Source of the DNA: Solibacillus silvestris
GTDB lineage: Bacteria; Bacillota; Bacilli; Bacillales_A; Planococcaceae
Direction of reading: 5' to 3'
DNA: 64,000 nt
Assembly (NCBI GenBank): GCA_001586195.1
Contig: CP014609.1
Span: 904,001-968,000 of the forward strand
Part shown: positions 8,403 to 18,573 of the stretch, piece by piece
Layout: every line of letters starts with the position of its first letter
Numbering within the stretch: position 1 is the first letter of the stretch
Made by a program: the position numbers and the translations under genes
Notes under the pieces: model-generated
Told to the model about the DNA's origin: nothing
What the model saw: the letters and a program-made list of their open reading frames with translations, nothing else
Databases searched by the model: none

Positions 8403-9508
8403 GTAAATCCTATAAAAAGCTTATAACAATTAAACTAAAGCAATCTAAAGAAGCTAGTGCTTTTATTATGCTGATGAAAGAGCATAAAATCCGGATTTTC
8501 AACTTGAATTTTAAACAGAGCGAAATAACTTTCCAAGTAGCGCATAGTAACTTGTCTTTAATGCGCAGACTAAGAAAAAAAGCGAAAGTTAAAATTACAG
8601 TCCGTTACAGCGAGCCGGAGAGAATTCTGCAAAAAGATATGGTTACGGCGATTGGCATCATCATGTTAATCGTCCTGCCGATCATACTGTCACGGTTTGT
8701 ATGGCAAGTTGAAGTTGATGCCGCCACAATCGAGCTGGAAGATGAAGTGGCACACTATCTGCAAAAGGAAATGGGTGTGGAGTTTCCTGTACCGAAAAAA
8801 ACGTTTTTATCCGATAATGAAATCAGACAGACGATGATGAAGGAGTTTCGGGAGTTTTCATGGGTACATATTATGAAAAATGGAAGTAAGATTACGATTA
8901 ATCCGCAATTGGCGCCAAAGATTGAGCCGGTACCAAAAGTAAATAAGAACCAGCATTTAGTGGCGAACAACAGTGGTGTCGTCACTCATTTCCAAATTGA
9001 GCGCGGAGTTCGTCAAGTTGAACAAAATATGACGGTATACAAGGGAGATATTCTCGTTTCAGGTGTTTTGCAGCATGGGGATAAAGAAATCATTGTTGGT
9101 GCAGAAGGCGAAGTGTTTGTTGATTACTGGCTTGAAACATCATTTTCTGTTCCTAAAACAATCGAAATTGAAGTATTGGATGATCATGGCTGGAAGTATG
9201 ACGTGAACTGGGAGAAAATCGGGACAGCAATAGAACAGATGTCTCTTGAACCGTTAAAGACTTTTGTAACGTATAAGCCTTATCGAATGTTTCATAAAAA
9301 GAAGGAAAAGATAAGTGAAAAGGATGTAGAAACGACTATCTTGCCATTGTTGCACGAAAAGATGATTTCTTCATTACCGCTTGAAACCGCCATAAAAGCA
9401 GAAAAACTTTTGCACGTCCACAGTGATGATGATACAGTTAAAGGGAAAGTCTTGTATTTAATTAATGAAAATATCGCACAATCACATCCAATTCACCAAG
9501 GAGAATGA
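8399..9508 (+). CDS. yqfD: sporulation protein YqfD
   Basis: 369-residue membrane protein of the YqfD family. A cytoplasmic N-terminal domain (about 1-80) and one membrane helix (about 85-102) are followed by a large external part containing a conserved VANNSGVVTHFQIERG region. The ATG overlaps the yqfC stop (ATGA), and the stop overlaps the phoH region, so yqfC-yqfD-phoH are translationally coupled. The B. subtilis homologue is sigma-E dependent and important for forespore-mother cell communication. Confidence 0.93.
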   Translation: MSKSYKKLITIKLKQSKEASAFIMLMKEHKIRIFNLNFKQSEITFQVAHSNLSLMRRLRKKAKVKITVRYSEPERILQKDMVTAIGIIMLIVLPIILSRFVWQVEVDAATIELEDEVAHYLQKEMGVEFPVPKKTFLSDNEIRQTMMKEFREFSWVHIMKNGSKITINPQLAPKIEPVPKVNKNQHLVANNSGVVTHFQIERGVRQVEQNMTVYKGDILVSGVLQHGDKEIIVGAEGEVFVDYWLETSFSVPKTIEIEVLDDHGWKYDVNWEKIGTAIEQMSLEPLKTFVTYKPYRMFHKKKEKISEKDVETTILPLLHEKMISSLPLETAIKAEKLLHVHSDDDTVKGKVLYLINENIAQSHPIHQGE

Positions 9509-9510
9509 GT

Positions 9511-10470
9511 ATGTCAGAAAAATATGTTGAGCTTCAAATAGACAATCCAAATGAAGCTGTAATGCTTTTAGGAATGTCAGATGCAAATATAACATTGATT
9601 GAAGAAACTTATAGCGTACAAATTATTACGCGTGGGGAAGTCATACAAATTGCAGGCGATGATTTAGAAAAGAAAAATCAAGCATATGCCGTTTTAGAAG
9701 CGTTATTGAAAGTTATACGAAAAAATATTAATATCGATCAGCGCGATGTGTCAACAGCCATTGAAATGGCCAGCAAAGGCACAATTGAATATTATGCGGA
9801 GTTATATGATGAAGAAATTGCGCGTAATACAAAAGGCAAGCCAATCCGTGCAAAAACGATTGGGCAACGTGAATACATCCGGGCAATCCGTCATAAAGAC
9901 CTGATTTTCGGAATTGGACCTGCCGGAACCGGTAAAACGTATTTAGCGGTTGTGATGGCTACACAGGCATTAAAAAATGGTCATGTAAAACGGATTATTT
10001 TAACACGTCCTGCCGTTGAAGCGGGAGAGTCATTAGGGTTTTTACCGGGGGACTTGAAGGAAAAGGTCGATCCGTATTTACGTCCGCTCTATGATGCACT
10101 TCATGACATTTATGGACAGGAGCAGACGCAGCGTCTAATAGAGCGCGGGACGATTGAAATCGCACCTTTAGCGTATATGCGTGGCCGTACATTGGATGAT
10201 GCATTCGTCATTTTAGACGAAGCTCAAAATACAACGCATCAGCAAATGAAGATGTTTTTAACGCGTTTAGGCTTTGGCTCAAAGATGGTCATTACAGGCG
10301 ATAAAACACAAATTGATTTACCTAAAAACACGGAGTCCGGTCTGATTATTGCAGAGCGTACATTACGTTATGTAAAAGATATTCATTTCCAAATACTTGA
10401 GCAAGGTGACGTAGTCCGTCACCCATTAGTAGCGAGAGTAATACAGGCTTACACGGAGCAGGAATTATAA
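9511..10470 (+). CDS. phoH: PhoH-like ATPase
   Basis: 319 residues, the exact B. subtilis PhoH length. An N-terminal KH-like region (about 1-75) precedes the PhoH ATPase domain with Walker A GPAGTGKT (136-143) and Walker B VILDEAQN (233-240). ATG 9511 is 7 bases behind AAGGAG; ATG 9505 is in frame but only one base from it. The family is linked to RNA metabolism, and ybeY follows two genes later. The last 22 codons plus stop are repeated at 10511-10579 with only synonymous differences. Confidence 0.95.
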   Translation: MSEKYVELQIDNPNEAVMLLGMSDANITLIEETYSVQIITRGEVIQIAGDDLEKKNQAYAVLEALLKVIRKNINIDQRDVSTAIEMASKGTIEYYAELYDEEIARNTKGKPIRAKTIGQREYIRAIRHKDLIFGIGPAGTGKTYLAVVMATQALKNGHVKRIILTRPAVEAGESLGFLPGDLKEKVDPYLRPLYDALHDIYGQEQTQRLIERGTIEIAPLAYMRGRTLDDAFVILDEAQNTTHQQMKMFLTRLGFGSKMVITGDKTQIDLPKNTESGLIIAERTLRYVKDIHFQILEQGDVVRHPLVARVIQAYTEQEL

Positions 10471-10510
10471 AGGGTAGTAATCCTCTGTACCGAAAGCGAA
10501 GCGTCAGGCA

Positions 10511-10579
10511 CAGGGCGACGTTGTCCGTCACCCATTAGTAGCGAGAGTCATTCAGGCTTACACAGAGCAGGAATTATAA
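10511..10579 (+). repeat. displaced second copy of the phoH 3' end
   Basis: 69-bp direct repeat of 10402-10470. Both copies translate to QGDVVRHPLVARVIQAYTEQ-E-L-stop. Six third-position differences (CAA/CAG, GGT/GGC, GTA/GTT, GTA/GTC, ATA/ATT, ACG/ACA) are all silent. The copies are separated by 40 bases containing a GC-rich hairpin-like segment with the core CGAAAGCG. The second copy is not translated. It looks like the att-side remnant left when an element integrates into a gene's 3' end and supplies a replacement. Confidence 0.85.
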
Positions 10580-10586
10580 AAAATGG

Positions 10587-10625
10587 AACTTTCAACTTTT
10601 ATTTAAAGGTTGAAAGTTTTTTATT
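10587..10625 (+). terminator. terminator after phoH
   Basis: AACTTTCAAC (10587-10596) pairs with GTTGAAAGTT (10609-10618), then a T-run. Confidence 0.85.
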
Positions 10626-10638
10626 GGGAAAAATAGCA

Positions 10639-10664
10639 TGAAACTTATTGGAAAAAACTCCGTA
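10639..10664 (+). promoter_or_regulatory. sigma-W type ECF promoter of pgpH
   Basis: TGAAAC (10639-10644), 16 bases, CGTA (10661-10664). It is followed by a 130-base leader with an AGAGGAGG that has no start codon after it and a small hairpin CCACCCATTAGTAGGTGG (10689-10706) before pgpH. Confidence 0.75.
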
Positions 10665-10794
10665 TATAAACTAAGAGGAGGAATTATTCCACCCATTAGT
10701 AGGTGGAAAGACATTTATTTGAAAAACATACGTACTTTTCGTAACACCCAACATATAAATTTGATAAAATGGACATAGAAACAAAGGGAGGTGC

Positions 10795-12909
10795 ATGATC
10801 ATAAAAAGATTTAACAAGCTCATCCAATTAATCAGCTTTCGCGCACTGTTATTCATCGTCCTTGCGGCTACTGCACTCCTGCAGTTTTTCCTGATGATTG
10901 ATAATGTTCGGGGCGTTACATATGATATCCAACTAACTGAATTATCACCGGAAACCATTCGTTCATCTAAAACAGTGGAAGATACGGTAAAGACAGAAAT
11001 AGAAAGGGAAAATGCGGAGAAAGCCGTAGACCCTGTATACATATATAAAGATGAAGTGCCAAGTCAGCGTGCAACTTTTGTGACAACCATTTTTGATATT
11101 GCATTGGAAGTGAAGAAGGATATTGCAGAGGCAGAGGAAGAAATACCCCAAGCCGAACAAATAAAAATGCTGCGTACCGGATTAAAAGATATATTTGATA
11201 ACCATCAAAATCTGATTTTATCGGATGCACAGTTGCTGAATGTATTAAGTGCATCACAAGCAAATCTTGAGTCTGCACGTGATGCATTGGCGACATTGGT
11301 TGAAGTGAACTTAAATTATCCGCTTCGTAAGGATAGCTTGCTGCCGTACCGTAATGAACTGGAAAGCAAGATCCGTCAGCAGCCTTCGATATCTGAAGGC
11401 TTAATGAGTGTGGCGATCGTTATTGGTCGTGCAGCTATTGTGGAAACAGAAGTACTGGATGAAGAAAAAACGGCCATTGCCAAACAGCAGGCAAAGGAAG
11501 CAGTTGAGCCAACACGTATTTTGCAAGGACAGATCATTGTCCAGGAAGGCGAAGTAATTACACGCGAAATTTATCGTCAGCTTGAACTATTAGGGATGCT
11601 GGACAGTGAAGAATCGATTAAACCAATTGCCGGATTAATTATTTTGATTTTACTGCAAATGTCTTTCCTGTTTGTTCTGTTTGATCGCACGGAAAAAGAC
11701 ATTGCTTCAAAGCGCAATGAACTGCTCGTGACGATTATTGTATATGTGATTGCGTTAATCATGATGAAACTGATCGCACTGATTTCAACGAATTTTGATC
11801 TGATGATTGCCTTTATATTCCCATCGGCATTAGTGACAATGCTAGTCCGCGTGTTAGCCAATGACCGCACCGCAAGTATTGTGACAATCATCACTGCTGC
11901 GTCTGCAGGCATCATCTTCCATGAAGGATTATCGGGTATTTTGCAGATGGATACAGCGCTTTACATTTTATTTGGCGGATTTGCGTCGATTATTTTTATG
12001 CGCAGCCTTGAAAAACGGACAGACATTTTGCAGGCGGTAGGTATCGTAACGCTTGTTAACATCGTATTTATCGCATTTTATATACTGATGGGACAGTCAG
12101 GATACGGAATGAAGGAAGTTGCATTTTATGTTGCTGCAGCGATTATTTCAGGTTTGTTATCCGGTGCTTTAATGATGGGTCTCCTTCCGTATTTCGAATC
12201 GGCTTTCGGACTTTTATCGGTCGTACGTCTGATCGAATTATCGAATCCGAATCACCCGTTGTTAAAGAAAATTTTGACGGAAACACCCGGTACGTATCAC
12301 CATAGTATAATGGTTGCCAATCTGGCTGAAGCAGCATGTGAAGCAATTGGGGCTGATGGCTTGCTAGCAAGAGTCGGTTGCTATTATCATGATGTAGGGA
12401 AAACGCGAAGACCTTTATTTTTCATTGAAAACCAAATGGGGACAAATCCTCATGATACGATGGCACCCGAAAGTAGTGCAGAAATTATTATTGCACATAC
12501 TACAGATGGGGCAGAGCTGTTGCGCAAGCATAAAATGCCTCAGGAAATCATCGATATTTGTCTACAGCATCATGGGACAAGCACATTGAAATTCTTTTTG
12601 TTTAAGGCTAAGGAAGAAGGGAAAGAATTGGACGAAAGTGTATTCCGATATCCGGGTCCAAAGCCACAGACGAAAGAGGCCGCAATCATTAGTATTGCGG
12701 ACAGTGTTGAAGCAGCAGTACGTTCAATGCAGCACCCAAATGCAGAGAAAATACAGAAGCTTGTGCAAACGATTATTCAGGATCGTGTACAGGATGACCA
12801 GTTTGATGAATGCGATATTTCATTAAAAGAACTGAAAAAGATAGAAGACGTATTATGTGAAACATTAAATGGAACGTTCCACTCGCGTATTGAATATCCA
12901 AAGGAATAG
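10795..12909 (+). CDS. pgpH: cyclic-di-AMP phosphodiesterase PgpH (YqfF)
   Basis: 704-residue 7TMR-HD family enzyme that hydrolyses the second messenger c-di-AMP. One N-terminal helix (about 15-35) is followed by a large extracellular 7TMR-HDED domain (about 45-270), seven membrane helices (about 275-480), and a cytoplasmic HD phosphohydrolase domain with HHS.MVANLAE and YYHDVGK metal-binding motifs. An AAAGGGAGG RBS lies close to the ATG. It heads a run to era and recO with tight gene spacing. The sigma-W type promoter upstream suggests induction by envelope stress. Confidence 0.95.
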   Translation: MIIKRFNKLIQLISFRALLFIVLAATALLQFFLMIDNVRGVTYDIQLTELSPETIRSSKTVEDTVKTEIERENAEKAVDPVYIYKDEVPSQRATFVTTIFDIALEVKKDIAEAEEEIPQAEQIKMLRTGLKDIFDNHQNLILSDAQLLNVLSASQANLESARDALATLVEVNLNYPLRKDSLLPYRNELESKIRQQPSISEGLMSVAIVIGRAAIVETEVLDEEKTAIAKQQAKEAVEPTRILQGQIIVQEGEVITREIYRQLELLGMLDSEESIKPIAGLIILILLQMSFLFVLFDRTEKDIASKRNELLVTIIVYVIALIMMKLIALISTNFDLMIAFIFPSALVTMLVRVLANDRTASIVTIITAASAGIIFHEGLSGILQMDTALYILFGGFASIIFMRSLEKRTDILQAVGIVTLVNIVFIAFYILMGQSGYGMKEVAFYVAAAIISGLLSGALMMGLLPYFESAFGLLSVVRLIELSNPNHPLLKKILTETPGTYHHSIMVANLAEAACEAIGADGLLARVGCYYHDVGKTRRPLFFIENQMGTNPHDTMAPESSAEIIIAHTTDGAELLRKHKMPQEIIDICLQHHGTSTLKFFLFKAKEEGKELDESVFRYPGPKPQTKEAAIISIADSVEAAVRSMQHPNAEKIQKLVQTIIQDRVQDDQFDECDISLKELKKIEDVLCETLNGTFHSRIEYPKE

Positions 12910-12923
12910 TAGGAGGGAACAAC

Positions 12924-13395
12924 ATGTTATTAATTGATTTTTTAGATGAAACAAATGAAGTACAAGAATCCCACTTGGAGTTAGTGGAAAAACTCCTTCA
13001 GCATGCAGCGGAACAGGAAGGAATCGAGGATGGCTCGGAAGTGTCGGTGACATTTGTGACGAATGAAGCAATCCATGAAATTAACCGTGAATACCGCGAT
13101 AAAGACCAGCCTACTGATGTCATTTCTTTTGCATTGGAGGAAATGGGTGAAGGGGAACTGCAAATTATCGGTGAAGGGATTCCACGTATTTTAGGTGATA
13201 TTATCATCTCGACAGACCGTACTCGTGAACAGGCAGCTGAATATGGCCATACGTTTGAACGTGAGCTTGGCTTCCTGGCTGTCCATGGCTTTTTGCATCT
13301 GCTAGGCTATGATCATATGACACCGGAAGATGAAAAAGTTATGTTCGGGAAGCAAGATACGATTTTACAGTCATACGGCCTAGGTCGTGATATTA

Positions 13396-13409
<14 letters not shown>
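12924..13409 (+). CDS. ybeY: endoribonuclease YbeY
   Basis: 161-residue zinc metalloprotein for 16S rRNA 3' maturation and ribosome quality control. The H-x3-H-x5-H zinc motif is His121, His125 and His131 in [11 protein letters not shown]. The GGAGGGAAC RBS lies before ATG 12924. It follows pgpH by 14 bases, overlaps dgkA at its 3' end, and has the same neighbours as in B. subtilis. Confidence 0.97.
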
Positions 13410-15080
<1,671 letters not shown>

Positions 15081-15094
15081 TAGATAGCAGCAGA

Positions 15095-15136
15095 ACACAC
15101 CGATTTTCTTTAAGGGAAAATCGGTGTGTTTTTATA
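15095..15136 (+). terminator. terminator after era
   Basis: 15-bp perfect stem AACACACCGATTTTC (15095-15109) with GAAAATCGGTGTGTT (15117-15131), 7-base loop, T-run. Confidence 0.92.
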
Positions 15137-15149
15137 TGGAGTTTACTTT

Positions 15150-15395
15150 TTAGATGCGTTGTTCCACATTATCGGTGAAAAGTTCTACATTTGGCCGGAA
15201 ACTTTCTACTTTGCCTTCGAAACATTCTACATACTCTGATGAATTAGCGAATAAAATGAATAGGTTCTACATTTCAGCAGTTTTGTTCCACATTTCATTA
15301 AAAATTTTCTACATTCAGCCGGAAACATTCTAGCTTCCCCACAACATGTTCTACATTCACCCACAACTTGGCGAATAAATCCCCCACCCCAGGAC
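15150..15395. repeat. array of degenerate ~20-bp repeats (TTCTACATT type)
   Basis: About nine units with the core TTCTACATT or TTCCACATT (minus strand AATGTAGAA), spaced about 18-30 bases, several followed by CCGGAAAC-like spacers. There is no open reading frame of note on either strand. It fills the gap between the era terminator and the CapA-like gene. The layout resembles the TTCTAATA array at 62205-62570. Confidence 0.65.
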
Positions 15396-15480
15396 GACAA
15401 TGATTTTGTTCTTGATTATAGGCAATGTTCTGCTACCATTTAGTAAGGGAATATTTAACAGAAGTTAGAAGGTGAACGCA

Positions 15481-16647
15481 TTGAATAATTTAAATAAATT
15501 TTTATTGGCGCTTTGGGGGATTTCACTCGCTTTATTATTTATTGTCGTTGCGACAGTCGATCAGGACAAAACGATTATTGTCGCAGAAGGACAAATGAAT
15601 ATCGAAGAGCCCATCCCGTCGCCAACAATAAATATAGAGAATGATATAAAAGACAAAAACGAGCCAATTAGTGAACGTGAGCAACAAGCACCAAAAGAAT
15701 CGATTCGTCTTGCAATGGCGGGGGATATTTTACTGCACTTAAGGCTTGCGGAATATAATGATTTTACTTCATCTTTTTCAGCAGTGACACAGATGATGCA
15801 AAGCTATGATTTTCTGATTGCCAATCAGGAATCGCCTCCTGTCGGAAATGAATATCCACTAAGCGGCTATCCATTATTTTCGAGTCCGCCCCATATTATT
15901 CGGGATATTCAACATGCAGGAGTCGATTTAGTCACAATCGCCAATAATCATATTATCGATCAAGGGGAAAATGGAATGCGTACAGTCTTTAACAATCTTG
16001 AAGACTACCATATGCCTTATGTAGGGGCTTATAAAAATGAAGATGACAGGTCTACACAACGTATTATGGAAATCGGATCGATAAAAATTGGACTGCTTGC
16101 CTACACATATGGGACAAATGGACTTTATTTGCCACAGGAATCGCCGTTTCTCATAAATTATATTGATGAAGCGAAAATAAAAGCGGATGTCGAGGTATTA
16201 AAACAATCGGTCGATGTTGTAGCAATATCGATGCATTGGGGATCGGAATATGTGTATGAAGCAAATGACAACCAAAAGCACTATGCAGATATATTAAATG
16301 AAGCGGGAGCCGATATCATTTTCGGGACCCATCCGCATGTCCTGCAACCGTATGACAAGCTCATCAATGAACAGGGACAGGAGACACATATTTTTTATTC
16401 GCTCGGTAATTTCTTTTCAACAATTATAACGATCCCGAACACAATGATCGGCGGAATCGCGAGCCTTGAAATTACTAAGGAAGGCGACAGGATTACTATA
16501 GATGAACCTGAGCTTTATGCCACTTCTGTATTACTGGATGCAGATGGAATTTATCGGGTTTATCCATTAAAAGATGTGGAACAGCGCTCTGTAAAAGATT
16601 TGCAGTGGGTAAAGCAAATCATGGGCCAACATGTAACCGTTTATTAA
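15481..16647 (+). CDS. CapA family membrane-anchored metallophosphatase-like protein
   Basis: 388 residues. One N-terminal membrane anchor (about 7-25), a short linker, then a CapA/PGA-synthesis domain (about 75-330) with MAGDILL, IANQESP, TIANNHIIDQG, SMHWGSEY and GTHPHVLQP, the metal-site motifs of this calcineurin-like fold. TTG 15481 is 6 bases behind AGAAGGTGA; the GTG at 15472 lies inside that RBS. Family members take part in poly-gamma-glutamate capsule production or act as phosphatases. No capB or capC is adjacent, so the capsule role is not supported here. Confidence 0.85.
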   Translation: MNNLNKFLLALWGISLALLFIVVATVDQDKTIIVAEGQMNIEEPIPSPTINIENDIKDKNEPISEREQQAPKESIRLAMAGDILLHLRLAEYNDFTSSFSAVTQMMQSYDFLIANQESPPVGNEYPLSGYPLFSSPPHIIRDIQHAGVDLVTIANNHIIDQGENGMRTVFNNLEDYHMPYVGAYKNEDDRSTQRIMEIGSIKIGLLAYTYGTNGLYLPQESPFLINYIDEAKIKADVEVLKQSVDVVAISMHWGSEYVYEANDNQKHYADILNEAGADIIFGTHPHVLQPYDKLINEQGQETHIFYSLGNFFSTIITIPNTMIGGIASLEITKEGDRITIDEPELYATSVLLDADGIYRVYPLKDVEQRSVKDLQWVKQIMGQHVTVY

Positions 16648-16708
16648 ACTTTTCTAGCAATTGTGCGGTATAATAGAGATACGAAAGAAATAAAAGGATG
16701 TGCAACAG

Positions 16709-17482
16709 ATGCTACATAAATGGGAAGGCATCGTTTTAAAGGCGCGTGCTTATGGTGAATCCAATAAAATCGTGACTCTGATGACACGTGAAGCCGGTAA
16801 AGTTGCGTGTATGGCACGTGGAGCGAAAAAACCTACGAGTCGTTTGGCAGGTGTAACGCAAACATTTATGCATGGCTCGTTTTTAGTCCAGCGAACATCA
16901 GGCATGGGAACATTGCAGCAAGGGGAACATTTCAATTCGATGCGCCACATCCAAACAGATATTGTGGCAACAGCTTATGCAAGCTACATCGTGGAAATTG
17001 TCGATCGCCTCGTTGAAGAAGGCAGACCGGAACCTTATGCTTTTGATATATTAATTCAGGCATTGAATGCAATTGAAGAAGGGTATGATCCGGAAGCGAT
17101 TACATTGTTTGTCGATTGGAAAATGCTCCCGTTTGCAGGGATTCAGCCGATTTTGCATGCATGTGCAGGGTGTGGAGCTGTTGATGGAGAATTTGCGTTT
17201 TCATTTACACAAGGCGGATTTATATGTCATCGATGTTTCCATTTAGACCCGTATATTATCAGGTTGTCACCAACACAGCTCAAGCTGATTCGCATGTTTT
17301 ATACGGTGCCGATTGAGCAAGTCGGCAAGCTGGAGTTAAAACCGCAGACAAAACAATTTATCAAAAAAATTGTCACGACAATCTATGAAGAACAAACGGG
17401 AATTCGTCTGAAATCACGTAACTTCATCGAACAACTGGAGCGTACACCATTATTGCAGCGTGAAAAGAAGGAAGAGGAATAA
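16709..17482 (+). CDS. recO: DNA repair protein RecO
   Basis: Recombination mediator that works with RecR and loads RecA on SSB-coated DNA. It has an N-terminal OB fold and a helical C-terminal domain with a zinc ribbon, Cys152, Cys155, Cys173 and Cys176. ATG 16709 (MLHKWEGIVLK) matches the family start; GTG 16700 is in frame but abuts the AAAGGATG RBS. A TATAAT at 16669-16674 suggests its own promoter. In B. subtilis glyQ-glyS follow directly; here about 10 kb of other genes intervene. Confidence 0.95.
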   Translation: MLHKWEGIVLKARAYGESNKIVTLMTREAGKVACMARGAKKPTSRLAGVTQTFMHGSFLVQRTSGMGTLQQGEHFNSMRHIQTDIVATAYASYIVEIVDRLVEEGRPEPYAFDILIQALNAIEEGYDPEAITLFVDWKMLPFAGIQPILHACAGCGAVDGEFAFSFTQGGFICHRCFHLDPYIIRLSPTQLKLIRMFYTVPIEQVGKLELKPQTKQFIKKIVTTIYEEQTGIRLKSRNFIEQLERTPLLQREKKEEE

Positions 17483-17539
17483 AATTATTGCTATTCCATT
17501 TTAAGAGGGCAAAGTCTAGATTAAAAGAGTTGATTGAAA

Positions 17540-17640
17540 TGAAGGGGGGATCCCAGCGGAAACAGCCCGACGTCTGAGACTACAAGTTCAGACCGGGCCC
17601 GCGGAAAGCGTCCGACCCGAAATGGAAATCAACTCCTGTT
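17540..17640 (+). repeat. Structured dispersed repeat, family A, copy 2
   Basis: Folds like copy 1: GCGG outer arm, CCCG (17566-17569), AC bulge, GTCTGAG (17572-17578), loop ACTACAAG, TTCAGAC (17587-17593), CGGG (17594-17597), CCGC, then GGAAAGCGTCCG. Stem bases differ from copy 1 but pair in both, while the 8-base loop, 2-base bulge and 3' tail are kept. Confidence 0.8.
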
Positions 17641-17733
17641 TAAGCACCGGGAAAATTATTGCCTAGGAAATAAAGCGAGTCGAAAGCGTAGAATCGCGCA
17701 GACTTGCTTTCTTTTGTTAAGGAGGGAAACACA

Positions 17734-18534
17734 ATGCGCCAATTTGAAAATGAGCATTTAACCGTATTTCAAAGTGTGTTATATCAAACGACATCAGCGG
17801 TAATCAAAACAAAGCAGGCATTAATCGTAACCGATCCTAACTGGCTGCCGAACGAAATTGCCGAAATAAAAACCTATATCGAGTCGATTATTGAAGATCG
17901 GAAATTATATCTTATTTATACACATAGTGATTATGATCATATTATAGCAGCCGGCGCATTCCCGCATGCGACAACAATTGCAAGTGAAGCTTTTGTTAAG
18001 CGGGCGAATAAACAAGAGGTATTGGAACAAATCCGTCAGTTTGATGCTCAGTACTATATTGATAGAGATTATTCTATTAGGTATCCCCACATAGACATCG
18101 TGATTAAAGAAGATGGTCAAACACTTGAGCTGCCGGATATAACTTGTTGCTTTTACTTATCACCAGGGCATACGGTAGATGGATTATTTACAGTTGTGGA
18201 GCCGTTCGGTATTTTTTTGGCGGGGGATTATTTATCGGATGTCGAGTTTCCTTTTATAGAAGATTATGAAGCCTATTTAGCAACAATCCAAAAGGCGCAA
18301 AAAATTATATCGAATAAAAAAGTTGAAGTTATTGTGCCAGGACATGGGGCAACGACAAATAACCGAAGTGAAATTCAAAAACGTATTGATGCATCGTTAT
18401 TATATTTAAATAATTTATCAAGCGGTAATGTGGATGAATCGGAATTACAGAAACTTTATCCGTTTTATAAAGGATTAAAAGAAATGCACGAGCTTAATAA
18501 AAAAATATTCAACAAAAATAGCCACAGGATTTAA
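17734..18534 (+). CDS. MBL-fold metallo-hydrolase
   Basis: 266-residue metallo-beta-lactamase-fold protein. The first metal motif reads H64-S-D-Y-D-H69, so the second His of the usual HxHxDH is Asp. Later motifs SPGHTVDG, AGDYLSD and VPGHGAT supply the remaining ligands. No signal peptide. ATG 17734 follows a strong AAGGAGGG; the longer open frame to 17704 lacks an RBS. Substrate unknown; glyoxalase II-like or quorum lactonase-like chemistry is possible but unproven. A bidirectional terminator separates it from the opposing EcsC-like gene. Confidence 0.85.
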   Translation: MRQFENEHLTVFQSVLYQTTSAVIKTKQALIVTDPNWLPNEIAEIKTYIESIIEDRKLYLIYTHSDYDHIIAAGAFPHATTIASEAFVKRANKQEVLEQIRQFDAQYYIDRDYSIRYPHIDIVIKEDGQTLELPDITCCFYLSPGHTVDGLFTVVEPFGIFLAGDYLSDVEFPFIEDYEAYLATIQKAQKIISNKKVEVIVPGHGATTNNRSEIQKRIDASLLYLNNLSSGNVDESELQKLYPFYKGLKEMHELNKKIFNKNSHRI

Positions 18535-18567
18535 GAGATAGAGCTTAAATTCTTTGGCTATTTTTTT
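18514..18567. terminator. bidirectional terminator between convergent genes
   Basis: AAAAATAGCCA (18514-18524) pairs with TGGCTATTTTT (18555-18565), with an inner ATTTAAG/CTTAAAT stem. A- and T-tracts serve both strands. Confidence 0.85.
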
Positions 18568-18573
18568 GTGCAT

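Noticed and set aside
15150-15395. Possible CRISPR array
   Set aside because: Units are about 9-12 bases and degenerate, spacing is irregular, there are no 24-36 base identical repeats, and no cas genes are present.
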